A stretch of DNA of 64,000 nt from Amphiura filiformis. Lineage: Eukaryota; Echinodermata; Ophiuroidea; Amphilepidida; Amphiuridae. Position numbers and translations under genes: made by a program. Positions 1 to 12,900 of this stretch are shown here, piece by piece (position 1 is the first letter of the stretch; each line of letters opens with the position of its first letter). The notes below the pieces were generated by a model, which ran no database searches, was not told the DNA's origin, and saw nothing but the letters and a program-made list of their open reading frames with translations. Location of the stretch: positions 41,866,990 through 41,930,989 of the forward strand of contig NC_092637.1 of the NCBI RefSeq assembly GCF_039555335.1. The letters are read 5' to 3'.

Positions 1-36
1 GTACAATTAGCGTATAAGATGCAGAATAAGACGTAT

Positions 37-430
37 ACATGTATTTGAATGGGGGTTCAACTTTTACTAGACGAAATTTTGGATTAGAAAACGGACATTT
101 TGGTGAGAAACGGCCAAAATGGAAAGAATTTTCTCATTCTTTTGGATGAGAAAATAACCAGTTTTAAAATAAAGACAATAATGATTGACACACACCGCGA
201 AGTTTCTCATCCAAAAGAATGAGAAAATTTAAATTCTTTCCATTTTAGCCGTTTCTCACCAAAAAGCTCGTTTTCTCATTCAAAACTTCTTCTAGTGTTT
301 GGCAATACTGCTGTTTTCCTTGTTGATTTGCTAATTTTGTTCATTTCAAAAATACCTTTAATTTTCTTAAATAGATAATTTATAAACAATTTTAATTTTT
401 TTACACTTTCGCTGGGATCATTGAATAGCC
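37..430. repeat. Dispersed repeat copy split by a MITE
   Basis: The flanks (37-66 and about 296-430) match a continuous stretch at 23819-23990: both share 'acatgtatttgaatgggg', then 'tactgctgttttc' and 'ctgggatca'. The second copy lacks the palindromic insert, so it is an empty-site paralogue. No coding potential is seen. Confidence 0.7.
67..295. mobile_element. Palindromic MITE (229 bp) inside a dispersed repeat
   Basis: Left arm 67-154 and right arm about 203-295 are inverted copies, both ending in CTAG and sharing 'gagaaaacg' and 'ttggtgagaaacggc' when one arm is reverse-complemented. The loop is about 48 bp. There is no ORF, so it would depend on a transposase in trans. Its limits are supported by the uninterrupted paralogue near 23.8 kb. 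Confidence 0.75.
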
Positions 431-739
431 TTTTAACGTTTGTAATCATATTTCGCACCTAATACATTTCCATGTAAATTTGTAGTAAAGAGGTCATTTT
501 CGCGTATTTCTTGTTTTTTGATTAATAAGTTTTGGTGTTATTTTTCCATAGTTTTTCGTGTTTCTACCATAGGCCTAGTAGTGGCCATTCTCATTAATTT
601 AAGTGCAAATTGTGACACTCTAATGATACTTGACAAGTACGGACAGTAAAAGCCATCAAAGGTTCAAACACGTGGGTCTGTTTAATGTGACAAATTGGTT
701 CAAGTTTGATTAAATGCTCTCAGGCGATCAGTACAGATC

Positions 740-1350
740 CTATTGCAAACTCAACTTCGGTCATAGATGTACTATAATTATGAGTACGCTAATGTACTGG
801 TGGTCCCAGACAAACAAGTCTGGTATGTCTATGCTGGTGGTATCAAAAAATACGGGGCTCAAAGGGCACTTGAGGTCAACTTGTAAAATAGGCTGAAAAT
901 GAAAACAGTTCAAATGCATTATTGCAACCAACTTTGGGCCATAGCTGCACTATAATTTGGTTCACCTCAAGTGTGGTAGTGACGTCAATTCTCTTTCGCG
1001 GTTGCGCCGCAAGCGTGCTGACAAACCGGCCCTGTGCGTGTACACTCAGGGCGTTTAACTTTATGCGCGCGATTCGATACTGCGGCGAACGAAATACGCA
1101 CCTACGTCACTACCGAACTTGAGATGAACCAAATTATATCAGGATGTTCATGTAATGGTCATACACTGAGGTCAATGCTCATTTGAGGTCAACTTGTAAA
1201 TTAGGCTGAAAATGACACAGTTCAAATTCATTTGCAACCAAACTTGAGTCAACTTAGCTGCACTATGGGAACCTTAAAGCAATGCTGGTGTTCAAGGTCA
1301 CACTGAGGTCAAAGATCATTTGAGGTCAATTTGTAAAAATTCATTCCCAA
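740..1350. repeat. Degenerate tandem repeat, about three units
   Basis: The phrase 'ttgaggtcaacttgtaaa' followed by 'aggctgaaaatga' and 'cagttcaaat' recurs at about 870, 1185 and, in part, 1320, with 'agctgcactat' in between. The unit is roughly 140 bp once the nested MITE at 951-1138 is removed. Confidence 0.55.
951..1138. mobile_element. MITE with ~30-bp terminal inverted repeats
   Basis: The left end reads TATAATTTGGTTCA and the right end is its exact reverse complement. Pairing continues through 'ctcaagt' and 'ggtagtgacgt' with few mismatches. The element sits inside one unit of the surrounding tandem repeat and is more GC-rich than its surroundings. It has no ORF. Confidence 0.7.
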
Positions 1351-1489
1351 ATGAATAATTACTATGCGTGGTTTTGATCACTACCCATATCTTCGGACGA
1401 CCTATTTGGGATCGCTGTCCCTATTTTTTTTACTTCTGTTACCAAAGTAATCGCGAAAGCAGGTGGTCGCGGAACCAGACGAGACTCGT

Positions 1490-1783
1490 GGCTATAGGCG
1501 TAGATCCCGGGGGGATCGGGGGGATTTACCCCCCCCCCCCCAATATTTTGCCAGGGGGGGATGTTCCATACAATCACCCCCCCCAATGTTGACGCCTGAT
1601 AATGGGTTTCTGACCAAATTAACCTCATATTTGCCCATTTTAGCCCCAAAAGTGCAAATTTTCGCGCGCTTCGCGCGCATTTAATCTACTTTTACACCAT
1701 ATTTCATCAGTTTGGCTTCAAAATAGCAATTTTTTTCCAACTTCATCCCCCCCAATGTCAAAAAGAAATCTACGCCACTGCTC
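1490..1783. repeat. C-rich dispersed repeat
   Basis: Long C runs flank 'aatgttgacgcctgat' and the block ends in 'aaatctacgccactg'. A related 'ggcgtagat' string stands at the left edge, which suggests short inverted ends. Open frames on both strands here are compositional and match no protein I recognise. Confidence 0.35.
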
Positions 1784-1830
1784 GTGGCTCGAGAACCGCT
1801 TTGTTTAATATTGTAAAAATTGCCAAAAAC

Positions 1831-3440
1831 ACGGTTGTTTGATGTGATCATTTATTAATGTTTTTAACAAAACATTACATATTATCAATTCTAGACCTTC
1901 CCATTACTAACGGCTACCACACTAATATACACATGTTTACTTTTTAGCTATTTTTAACTTAGATTTTCGTTTCTATATCAAATGTTCGATCTTTTTTGTC
2001 TTTTTGTGGTAATATTATTCTATAAACTGTATATTTGTGTGAAAATTTATATCTATTTTAAATTAAATGTAGCCCAACAATATGAGTTATTCCTTTCATT
2101 TCATGATGAAAAAATAGTTTTAAAATTTCCTGGCTATATGTTACTCATTTTAATAAAGATACAAACAAGATCTAAGATAAGTAGCGCCATCATGAATACA
2201 GTTCTTCATGCCATACTCAACTGCTTCCTCTACATCAGCAGGAGATCCACTGTCAAAACGAGGAAGGCGTTTTTTTTTAAATTTGATTTGTTCGGGTTTT
2301 GACAACCCTGGATAATCCAAGAAAGCCTCTATTGAAGCTTATTTCCATTGGGGTCCATTTGAACACCGGGACGGGTTGGGAACAGTCAGGGGTTAACACC
2401 CTACTCTTTTCGAAACTGGCTGCGAGATACATGTACAAGTATGGCTCTCTGTACACGGGACCGACGGCTTAACGTCCCCTCCGAAGGACGGAGTACTTTC
2501 ATGATTCATTTACCCAATTCTAAATGAACCATGGGGAGTGCGGAAGCCTGAATTTAATCTACAGAAGTTGCCAATTAATTTCAGACTTTTTTTTCCCCAA
2601 GTCAATATCCTAGCAAATCGCCACCGCCGGGAATCGAACCCGGGACCTCATGCACTAAAGGCAAGTACCCTAACCATTGCGCCACGCGTTACTTAGGCAG
2701 ATCGTGTTCGCAACCAGGTGGCTCGAGTTCTGGTCTTTCCGTGAGACTGGGACAAAATTGTTCACCGGCACTACTCAATTTACAATTTATGCCCTGAATG
2801 AAATTCCCCTGATATGATATATTAACCTTTATAATACCTTTTGGACAGAAGCAAATCTATTGAAAAAAGTTTGCAAAAAAAGGTGATGCCTAAATAGTGA
2901 ATACTCTTCTTGTGTATGAATCGTAGAAAATATCAAAGGCAAAGCATATCAGGGATATGACAGTATAGATTCCACGGTTGTTTGATGTATATAGAATTGG
3001 CTTCATTATTAAGAAAATGCAAGCTATAGATGGCGTTATTTATCATAAATCATATTTATTAATTTGCAAGGGGTAGGTAATCAATACTGCCATTAAAACA
3101 GGTGGAATAGGTGAAACAAGCAACAAAGACATTTTGTAAATATATTTCATCAAAAAATAAATGGAATTATTATTATTAAAAGCCTGAAAGAGTAATTTCC
3201 AGTATCTAAATAGCGCCACCAATCTTGTCATAAATAGATACATTTTATATCCGAAAAGCTTTAAAAAATGCTGTGAAAGTGAATAATGTTGTAAATAAGG
3301 GTAAATTAAAGTTGAAAAATGACTCAAAAGCATCTGTATACATTGATATTGACCGCTTTAAGCTGTTTAAGCCTAAAAATTGGGTTGTACATGATGTTTT
3401 GTTTAAAAAACTAATAAATGATCACATCAAACAACCGTGA
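1831..3440. mobile_element. DNA-transposon-like element with ~46-bp TIRs
   Basis: 'cacggttgtttgatgtgatc' starts at 1831, and its reverse complement closes the element at 3440. The inverted ends pair over about 46 bp. No transposase frame is seen. Pieces of the same family recur at 5128-5690 and, in reverse, at about 29960-30125. A SINE is nested inside. Confidence 0.7.
2270..2697 (-). mobile_element. tRNA-derived SINE (minus strand)
   Basis: On the minus strand the head (about 2697 down to 2615) has a pol III A-box-like TGGCGCAATGG and a B-box GGTTCGATTCC, spaced as in a tRNA. The anticodon stem is degenerate, so it is not a working tRNA. A body of about 340 bp follows, ending in an A-run at about 2272-2279. 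It is nested in the 1831-3440 element. Confidence 0.7.
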
Positions 3441-3911
3441 TTCCGTAAAGAGGGAAGTATGGAATGAATGTTGTAAAGGTCTACGTTACCCCCGGGAATT
3501 TACCAGGTCTTTCAACTAAATTCATAAGTGAGATGCACTAGGCAATACGTTATCCATCCAATCCTTCAAGTATAAAGACATAATGATAATAATAATCAAC
3601 AGTTCAATATAATGTATGTCTAATTAAATTTAGTGACCTTCATGAAATCAATCGCAATAGAGTTGTGACGTACATTATTATAATTACTATTGAAGTGTGC
3701 CATATCACGGAAATTTTATCCAATTACGTTACTGTGCTGTATGGCGCTATAGCGATTTAATTTGCATAACTAATCACCGGTATGAAAAGAGTGTAATGAT
3801 AAATCTTGCCTGAAATCTGATCAAACAAACATACCTATTTCGACGGACGAACCGACGTTTCGAGGTATCCACCTGGATTGAGATGATAAAATGTTCATTT
3901 TCGAAGGAGAC

Positions 3912-3975
3912 ATGGCTCGACTTACGTTTGTGTTGATCTACTTATGTTATTCAATCCAGGCCCTTCATGGCACTT
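3912..3975 (+). CDS. Receptor exon 1: signal peptide
   Basis: Encodes Met-Ala-Arg followed by a hydrophobic stretch (LTFVLIYLCYSIQA), typical of a secretory signal peptide. It ends in phase 1 at a GTAAGT donor. No TATA box is evident upstream. Confidence 0.75.
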
Positions 3976-6900
3976 GTAAGTATATTAAATTTCGTTCTTT
4001 CTGAAAAAGGGACAGTTTGCTTTACTTTATTTCCGTTTAATATACACCAGGCACAAAAAGAAACTCGTCAGTTATATTCATCCTTGCTGTTCAATAACTT
4101 GATCATTTTGGATTATTCTGAAATATACATTTTGTTAATTGGACTTTTCTTTCTTTTGACACCCTGTTCGTGAACATTGAGCAAGAATTGACCAAGATAT
4201 GCGCCTCAAACTCTCAAACCCCAAAATGAAAAGTTGGAATTTTAACCATTCAATTGTGCCTTCCAATGTGTGCTTTATTGATTGGCCCGTGGTGCTTGTG
4301 TGCAATACACGATGCGTTCCCATTTAAAAACGTTGAAAATGCAACTTTTGATTTTGGGGTTTGAGGCTTTGGAGGCGCATATCTTGTTCAATTCTTGTTT
4401 GTTTTGCACGAACAGGGTGTCAAATGAGAAAGCAAAGTCCAATTAACAAAATGTATATTTCAGAATAATCCAAAATTATCGAGTTATTGAACAGCAAGGA
4501 TGAGTATAACTGACGAGTTTCTTTTTGTGCCTGGTATACACACGCAGTTAGCAACACAAATTGTGCTTCTTTTATATTACTACTGAGTGTGGCTGGCTCT
4601 ATTATATGTCGGGCATATAAAGATTTTGTCGGGCTGGTAACTTTTATGAGTTACCTGCTATGAGTTACCTGCCCGATCTGGCTAGTGGTCAAAAAGTTAG
4701 AGTACACTCCTGGTTCAATGGCGTATCAGGTTCAGTCATCTGAGGGGAAACACACATACACACGAGTCTTTTTTGTTCCTGTGGTTATTATACTCTGACA
4801 ATTGCATGATAATTTTGTTTTCAATTGTGCACTATTGTAACACAAAATTAAGATAAAATTGTACGTTAATCAGGCAAAATTAAGGAGGTAAAATTTATGG
4901 TGTATATACCCGGGGTATATACCTGGCGAATTTTCAACTAACACCCCCACTGGAGGTATATGACAACCATTGTTTGAGGATACGGTTTTATCCACTAAGA
5001 AAAAACAACTACTCCATTGTTAAAACTTGGTCCCATTTGGAAAGGTAATATTGAACTTTCCTATCAACTTTACAAATGTTTGCCAATTTCTCACATCAAG
5101 TTAAAAAAAAAATCGATATTTTAAACATAGATTTTCGTATCTATATCAAATTATGTATCTTTTTCTGCTTTTTGTTTTGTAATTTTTATTATATAAACTG
5201 TACATTTGTGTACAAATTGAGGGCGTTATTTACATATACTTTAAATCTGAATTAGCCAATTAAAGGAGTATTTCGTGATCCTAGCATCCTCTTTTTATGA
5301 CATTTTTCAGTACATATCCACGAAAAAGCATATTCCCAAAATTTCAGTTGATTCCGATTTTGCGTTTGCGAGTTATGCATGATTATGTGTATTACACTGC
5401 TCCATGTACAATACGTTGTAATTTCGTTCTGGTGCACCAGAACGAAATTCAAATTTCAGGATATCTTTGCTAAACGAATTAATCTGCAAGAAATATTTTG
5501 TGCATAAACATTATGTAGCCAGAGGTTTCCAGTGATATAAAAATCTCAACTTTTTTTGAGAAAAGTGGGGGGATGAGGCTGTGGATCACGAAATGCCCTT
5601 TTAATATGAGTTAACCATGTTACCAGTGTCTACCCCTTGTAAAGATGCAAATAAGATTTATGATAAATAGCGCCATCATTGTTCAACTTTTCTTTAAAAT
5701 TGCAGTTTTACATGCCATCAAACATTCGTGCACTTACCCCGGGGCACTTACATCCGTAACTAACAGCAGTAAATTAATTTGTCATTACCTATTTGCTTCC
5801 ATGATTCACAGCTAACCACACCTATGAATATCGTCTTGTTAACGGTGACACACGCTATGAGGGACGCCTAGAGATAAGGAGAGATAGTGGTATATGGGGT
5901 GACGTTGCTGGGTACTACTGGACGTCCACAGAGGCATCAGTAGCGTGTCGCCAGCTGGGATTTTCTTCTTCCGTCTTTCCTCCCGATGCTACGCAGAGGT
6001 TTGGTGCGGGGTCGGGAACGGTGCATGTCAAAATCACTAAATGTTCTGGTTCCGAGTTGTCTCTAATGGATTGTACGCATGGACTGTGGGATGATCCAGG
6101 GATTGGTAAATATGGTACAACTATGGGCCTAAAATGTTTGCCAGGTAATTTATTTTATCTTGTTATTCTCCCTCTTCTTCTTCTTCTCCCTCCTTCAGCA
6201 AAAAAAAAAGTAACTAGTCCCCAAGACAGGCTGCCTGTACTGCCGGAAAGTAATCTGTCCATATGGTATGCATTACTGGTGGACACACGATAATTCGCCC
6301 AATTCGGCCAGTTCCAACAATTGCGTAAGTACAGGCCGTATGGAGAAACCAATTCTTTTGTCATCCATTCACCCATATAATAATAGCAATCACATTGTTT
6401 TGGGGATGGATGTATACACAATGATTTGATTATAACAGAAACACATAATCATTATTTGCCTTTATTATGGATGAGTAACCAAATGTTGACATAACTGTAA
6501 GTTAGATATCCACCACAATAGAATAGCTTCTGGCATTTATTTATCTTCTTAACTCCTCAACAATGGTCACTGACCTTAGTCAATGGACTAAATCTACAGA
6601 ACCTATTCATGGCAAATCATGGCAAACTCTTTGAGCTGTCTGAAGGATCAAAAATATTGTATAAGTTATTGTTGGGCCAACTATCGAGTGACCACCGAGT
6701 AATGTATCTATTTTGGATTTGATGTAGCGGTACTCGGGCGCCGTCTTCATATCTAGTCCAAGGTCGGAAAAAGTTGCAAAATCGTCCACCTGACTTGCTA
6801 CCAGGGTTTACTTTAACGCACAAAACACGCGTATTTACGCGTTCAGGCACTTTGCTGACTCCTTCAAATCCAAAGTCCCAAAGTCCAACGCGTACAAAAT

Positions 6901-9900
6901 CTTGAAAACGTACGCGTTCAGATATTGCAAGATTTGAATAGAGAAACACCCGATATTGTGCATTTATTCTCGGCTTTTGGCATTTAGGACCTACTCCCGA
7001 TATGTGGGGCCCATCACATTTTGTCAGCATTGATCCATGCATGTTTTAGTGATTGCGAGTCTCTAAAATGTAGAGTGTCAGTTTGAAATCTTGCAAATTG
7101 GGTTCGGGTCCTTTTTCTGTTTAATGATGCACCAAATGTCTTTAGGCCTAAACTAGCAATATTTAACGCCATTTTGAACGTCGTATAAACGCACGACCCA
7201 CGCACCACGTATGTAACATTACAGTCTGTCTATTATGTCGTCATCGTCGTCGTCATTATCCTCTTCCAACGTTTTGTATCTTGAAATAGTAAAATACACT
7301 TCGTTCACATTTATTCATTCAATTAAATTATCAATGATATTAAAGTCAAAGATGTTTGGTTCTATTATTTTTCAGCCGGCTTATCTCACTCCTTGCGTTT
7401 GGTAGATGGGAACAACCCCAAAGGAGGGGTTATACAAGTGTACGACGGTGTCTCTAAATGGGGATATATTTGTTGCGATTCCTGGACACGCTACATGCAA
7501 AATGCCGATGCCATTTGTCGCTATTTTGGGTTTCAGCTCGCTATTAAATCTTATTGTGCCTCCCGATTGATTACCGACGAGCGCGATATACTTATTTCGT
7601 CGATGGCATGTCCGGTTAATGATAAAAATGGACAGCCTGTGAGAACCCTTGAACAGTGCCGATTGAACGCTTGGTTCCCATCTGGATGCAGCACTAGCAC
7701 CCATGCTGCTGTGGAGTGCATTACAGGTACGTATTACATCATCATGGATTGCCCTACAGACGAATCCAACGAGCCAAGTCATGGTCAGGATTTGGTCGGC
7801 CATATTAGGGTCCCCGTATGCACCAAACAGGTGTTGTGAGTGCACAATTGGGTGGATTAAACCCGCTTATGATTCGATGTGAGATTCTTTTCTGTTGTAA
7901 ACTGTCGTCATTCTTTTGTCTACGTGTAACACGGGTGATAGAATGCAGTTTAAAATACCCTTCAAGGCCGCATCATTTCACATTTTAGGTGAGATAGTTG
8001 GGTCCCCGTCGCTCCTATGGCCGCCATTGAGGTGCAGGAATGCGTGAAATTGGATTCGTCTATAACTACTGAGCCATATTTTATAATACGCATGAATTAT
8101 AAACGTCATACATACTGTTATATTGGGTACCAAGGTGTATTGCTATAGGTCGCCTCTATCCAGTGATACCAAAACATTACCCACATAATGTCTCTATGAC
8201 GTCATAATGTGCGGGCGCCCATGCAAATGTTGGAAATTCTGGCTATGTACAAAAGTTTAGGGACCGTTCACAAAAATTTCATCGCAAAATTTTCATTTAA
8301 CAGACCTCAACAATTTCAGGGCCCCCTTTTTAATTTGTAAATTATGGGTCAACCCCATAGAAAAGCATATAAACTTAATTTTTCCAGGAAATTAATTTTT
8401 TCCAATTTTTTTCAGGGCCCCCCTTAGGGGCTCAACATTTTCAGGGCCCCCCTTTTGCATCAGGCCCCCCCTTACAAGTGTTTGTGAACGGTCCTTAAGC
8501 AACATTGATTTTCACCCCCCCTATGGTCATCTTTGATGGCTGGTCCTACCCCCGGGTAAGGTGCTGGGGTAAAAATTGTATCACTAAAATAACCGCAAAT
8601 GATGGATCTACGATCAGTTTGGGCGTCAACGGATAAAAAATCTTAGGGGGTTGGTACACCCTCCTTCGTACTTAATTTCTAGGGTTAATGGCCAAACAAA
8701 TTCAAAGAATTGTATACATGAATACAAAAGCCACCTAAGTCCATGGGAAGTGATTTTGAGAGAAAAACCTGTGTATCATTTTAATTCCTTCAGTTAGATT
8801 TACCTGGTCAATATGGTTTTACATGCAAATGAGTGGATTAACCTGTATTAGGTATGACGATTAGCATTTCAGGAACTTCGTGGGTTTCATTTTAAATTTT
8901 GGACTTTTTTGAACCATATACAAAGACAACAATGTTAGAATGAGATTACCACTAGTAAGATAATACAAAATAAAGCGCACAGGTATGTATAATGTTGATA
9001 AGCATTCTGCCATGTAATATAAACCACACACTTTCCTTTATTAAACCCATTTTTTCAAAAGTCACTCTCTAGCAATGAATGTGTTACAAGTGGACTTTTA
9101 TACATACTGGATTTTAATCAATGTGTTACAAGACTCAAATCATGGAATTGGGTGATTCTTTCATACATGCTATTTTTCACATGCTCAATAGACACAGAAG
9201 ATGAATTTGAGTTGTTCTTCATACATATGACAGGCCTATGTAAAGGAACACTTTCCCATGCTTAACTCAATTTGGTTTAAGTATGGACGTAGGTGGCTTT
9301 TGTATTCATATATTCAATTGTATTCCGTGATAAAACTTCCAATGAAGTGATATCACACAGTAATACAGGGTGAGTCAAACAAAGTGCAATAGAGAAAAGA
9401 ATCCATTTTTATTTAAGAACCGAGTTGAACTTTTTAGGTTTTAAAACATTTTATATATGGTATATCCATCAGTGACCTTGTGTGAAAAATGTAAGGAATT
9501 AGCATTTACCGTTTTGTTTTTATGACACATTTTATAGCGCTACCCAATTTTAATGTTTGTCCTCATTGACATTAAAATAAAATGGAGCATCCAAATTGTT
9601 ATTGCCCTTGGTCTTGTTTAAGGAGAAGAAACATTTTTGTTGTTATTTTCATTTCCCCTTTACTTTGATAAAGATGTTTATTCTCTATCAAAAAGATACA
9701 AATTTGTAGGCGGGTTTTTCAAATGTCAAAATGAAATCCGCGCAAATTGAGGTGGAGTGAATTTCAAAATATCCAAAAAGTTGGACATATTGGGACTAAA
9801 AAATCTGGTGTTGGAGTCGAGTGAGGTATGAAGGACTTAAAGTAATGTTAGAAAGTTTGTTTGAACAGAAAAAAGAAAAGAAATTAAAGTAACGCAAAAA

Positions 9901-12900
9901 CAACCTTATTTAAGTCAGTTTCAGATCTGGTGTCTTTTAATACCGTGCACTGTGTGCTCTCATTCAAAATACATGGTACCTCGTGGACAAATAACGAAAT
10001 TGGGTATCGCAGCAAAAGGACTCATAAAAATTAAACGGTAGTCGCGATTCACTTCATATTTTCACAGAAGGTGACCATTGAGTGTAGCATTTATAGAATC
10101 TTTCAATATTGGAAAAGTTCGACTAAGTTCTTACATAAATATTGATTCTTTGCTCTATTGCAGTTTTTTTGACTCACCCTGTACATGTATTTTAAACGAG
10201 TTAAATACATATTTGAACCTTCTTTTTGTGATGCGTTATACAATACCATGAATAATGTGTTATACAATACCATGAATAATGAACTGCAAGAAGTAGCTAG
10301 AAATGTGCAATTGTATAAAATGTAATAGTCTCATTTCCCTGGACCAAGCTTGAAAACTGAAATTCATAAGAAATCGTCATGGTTTTTGCAAAATGCTTTA
10401 AAGTTAACTTTTCTTTATTTCTGCCGTGCTCTCGGATGTGCGTATCGCGATCACCAGCGCGTACTTGGATCACGATAGGAATACAAATTAATTATTATAA
10501 CTGAATACTATAAACAGCCCTAACACGACAAGGGGCAGTCTTCAGTAAACGGCTCTTTTTAGGGCCACCACACCTTTATATTTAGAAGGTCTGCGAGGTC
10601 TGCTTGTTTTCTGTAAACAAGGGGCAGTCTTCAGTGAACGGCTCTTTTCAGAGCCATCAGTAGGCAAGGGCGGCCTACATGTCTCATTCTTAGGTACTTT
10701 GTCCTGAAGAAGTCAGAGCTATACGAAAGCTTGACAGTTCTAAACTTGTCCGACGGCGAACCCGCTAAAAACCCACTAATTGACGTCTATATTATCGTAT
10801 ATTCGTGATTTTACGTAATGCTGAATAACGGAGTGCTATAAACCGCCCGTCCAGTGGAGGCACTACAGGATGGGGTGGCCAAATACTTTTCTTTCCCCAG
10901 TTGCCCCGCCAATGCCCCCAAAAACGAAATGACCCATCTAATACGTTTAAAACCATGAAAAAGCGACAACGACGAACGCAGATACTTCCATAGTATCGTA
11001 TCGTCGTGATGTTTACATAATTCCAGAATGGTCGACTGCAGATCCGTCGGATAATGCTTTTTCAACTTCGCTGCTTGCATGATGTCACGATGATGTTAGC
11101 ATTTATTCCGTATTGAAAAGCGTGTTCCGACGGATCTGCACTCGACCGGCCTCATAGAGAGATTGCGATGTACCGTTAGATGGCGATATTTCAACATCGC
11201 AAAGATTATTGTTGTAGAGCCAATGGGATAAATGAGCTGTGAGGCCTATCTACGATTTTATTTTCATTTTATTCTTAAAAAGGAAACACAACCAATGGTG
11301 ATTACGACTTGCGACTCGGTGATAGCTATGGTGACTCCAAGACTGGTGGATTAATTCAGGCGAAACTAGCTGGCGAGAAAGGCTGGAGAAATGTCTGTTA
11401 TCGCAAGACCATTTTTGATTCTTATATGCAAGTAAGTGTTGAAGTTGATCCAATTATTAGCATCATTTCATATTATTACAAATAAAGTTCTAACACGATT
11501 GTATAGTAATGACCAACGGTGTAGGTCTACTAAAAGACTAAAGCGAGTTTTTACAATTAACCCGGGATTCCGTATGTGTGCATGCATAGATAACTGACGC
11601 ACACCGACATCGCCTGGCAAATAATTACTTTCTCTGCAGAGATACTAAAATCAATACCCGGGATCGATACACGTGAATGTTCTATGCACGAGTTTGATAT
11701 GAGACGAAAATCTTTGGATACCGGGGTAGAAAACGATGAATATCTCCCGTAAATGATTTCGTATAAAGAAACCAGATATGGTTCCTTGCACTTGAATATA
11801 TATTTTGAACAGATATGATAGTCGTTAGCTTGCGTCTTGAGATAAAAGCTTGCGTCTTGAGTCAAAAACTGACAATAATTCTGATTTATATGTGCCGAAA
11901 TATAGCGCAGTGTATACATAGGCCAATCGTGAAGGTAGTCTAAAAGCATATGACCTATGGCGTACATGTACCATGCTCGACTCGGCGAGGTCAGTCACCG
12001 GCCTAATCGGGGCTATTGTCAGTAGCCTTAGTCAGATGTCCTTCGGCCCATTATGCGACTCAAAACTATTAAACAGGTCGATACAAAATGGCCATGCGTG
12101 GCGCTGGATTCACACTACCATGGCGATTTCTGCCATGAAGATATCGGGGCGATGTCACTGTGTGACGTATAAACTCTGCGTATATCGTAAATTCGTCTTT
12201 ACATGTAGCTATGATGTAAAAGTCTTATTTTACCTCATTTGTTTGGCTCGAAATGGAAAGGTTACATAAAATGAGACTTACACCTAATTTTTTATTTTGT
12301 GAAAAACGAAATAATTTATATTATTCTGTATCAAAATCGCACATTATTGCTTTAAGTTCTGAAAAGGCGACCTCGAAAGTGACTCTGGAACGGTGTGATG
12401 GTTTAGATTGAGCTAACTGTGCCAAATTCTTATTTACGCCCAACTTACGTCGATCGTAACTTTACATCTTATGTTTTTCCCTATGATGCACTACAACCTT
12501 ACAACACCTGTATTAACTTCATATTGAAGCGACCCCAGGTGGTATAAAACACGCGACACGTGGCGTACGGGGCTGACGAAACTACAAGGTTAAAAGCCCG
12601 TTCAAAATAGACGGTTAGCAGTTACAAATTGAAAAACGACTTACTTACAGTGGTGTAATTTATCGCACCCTAACGGTGTTTAACAGTTTTTGACACCACA
12701 TGACACATTTAGAATTGTTTGACAACTATAAGTGTTAATCCAATTCAATATCGCATCCGAGCCCCCCCCCCCCTGGGATACCCAGGATTAATTGAAATAC
12801 TATAATGAAAGACAGAGATAAAAAAGACTAGTTCGCGTCTGAAATTCTGACAACTAGACAGAAAATAACGTTCTGTGCAGGTCGGCAACCAATCACGGCG

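Noticed and set aside
1362-1684. Overlapping open frames on both strands with Pro/Gly-rich translations
   Set aside because: They span C/G homopolymer runs of a dispersed repeat, with no homologous motif and no splice context.
10811-11080. Minus-strand 89-codon ORF beside the histone-type hairpins as a histone
   Set aside because: The translation has no histone-fold motif (no AGLQFP, KRKT or similar), and it lies downstream of the hairpins on the other strand.
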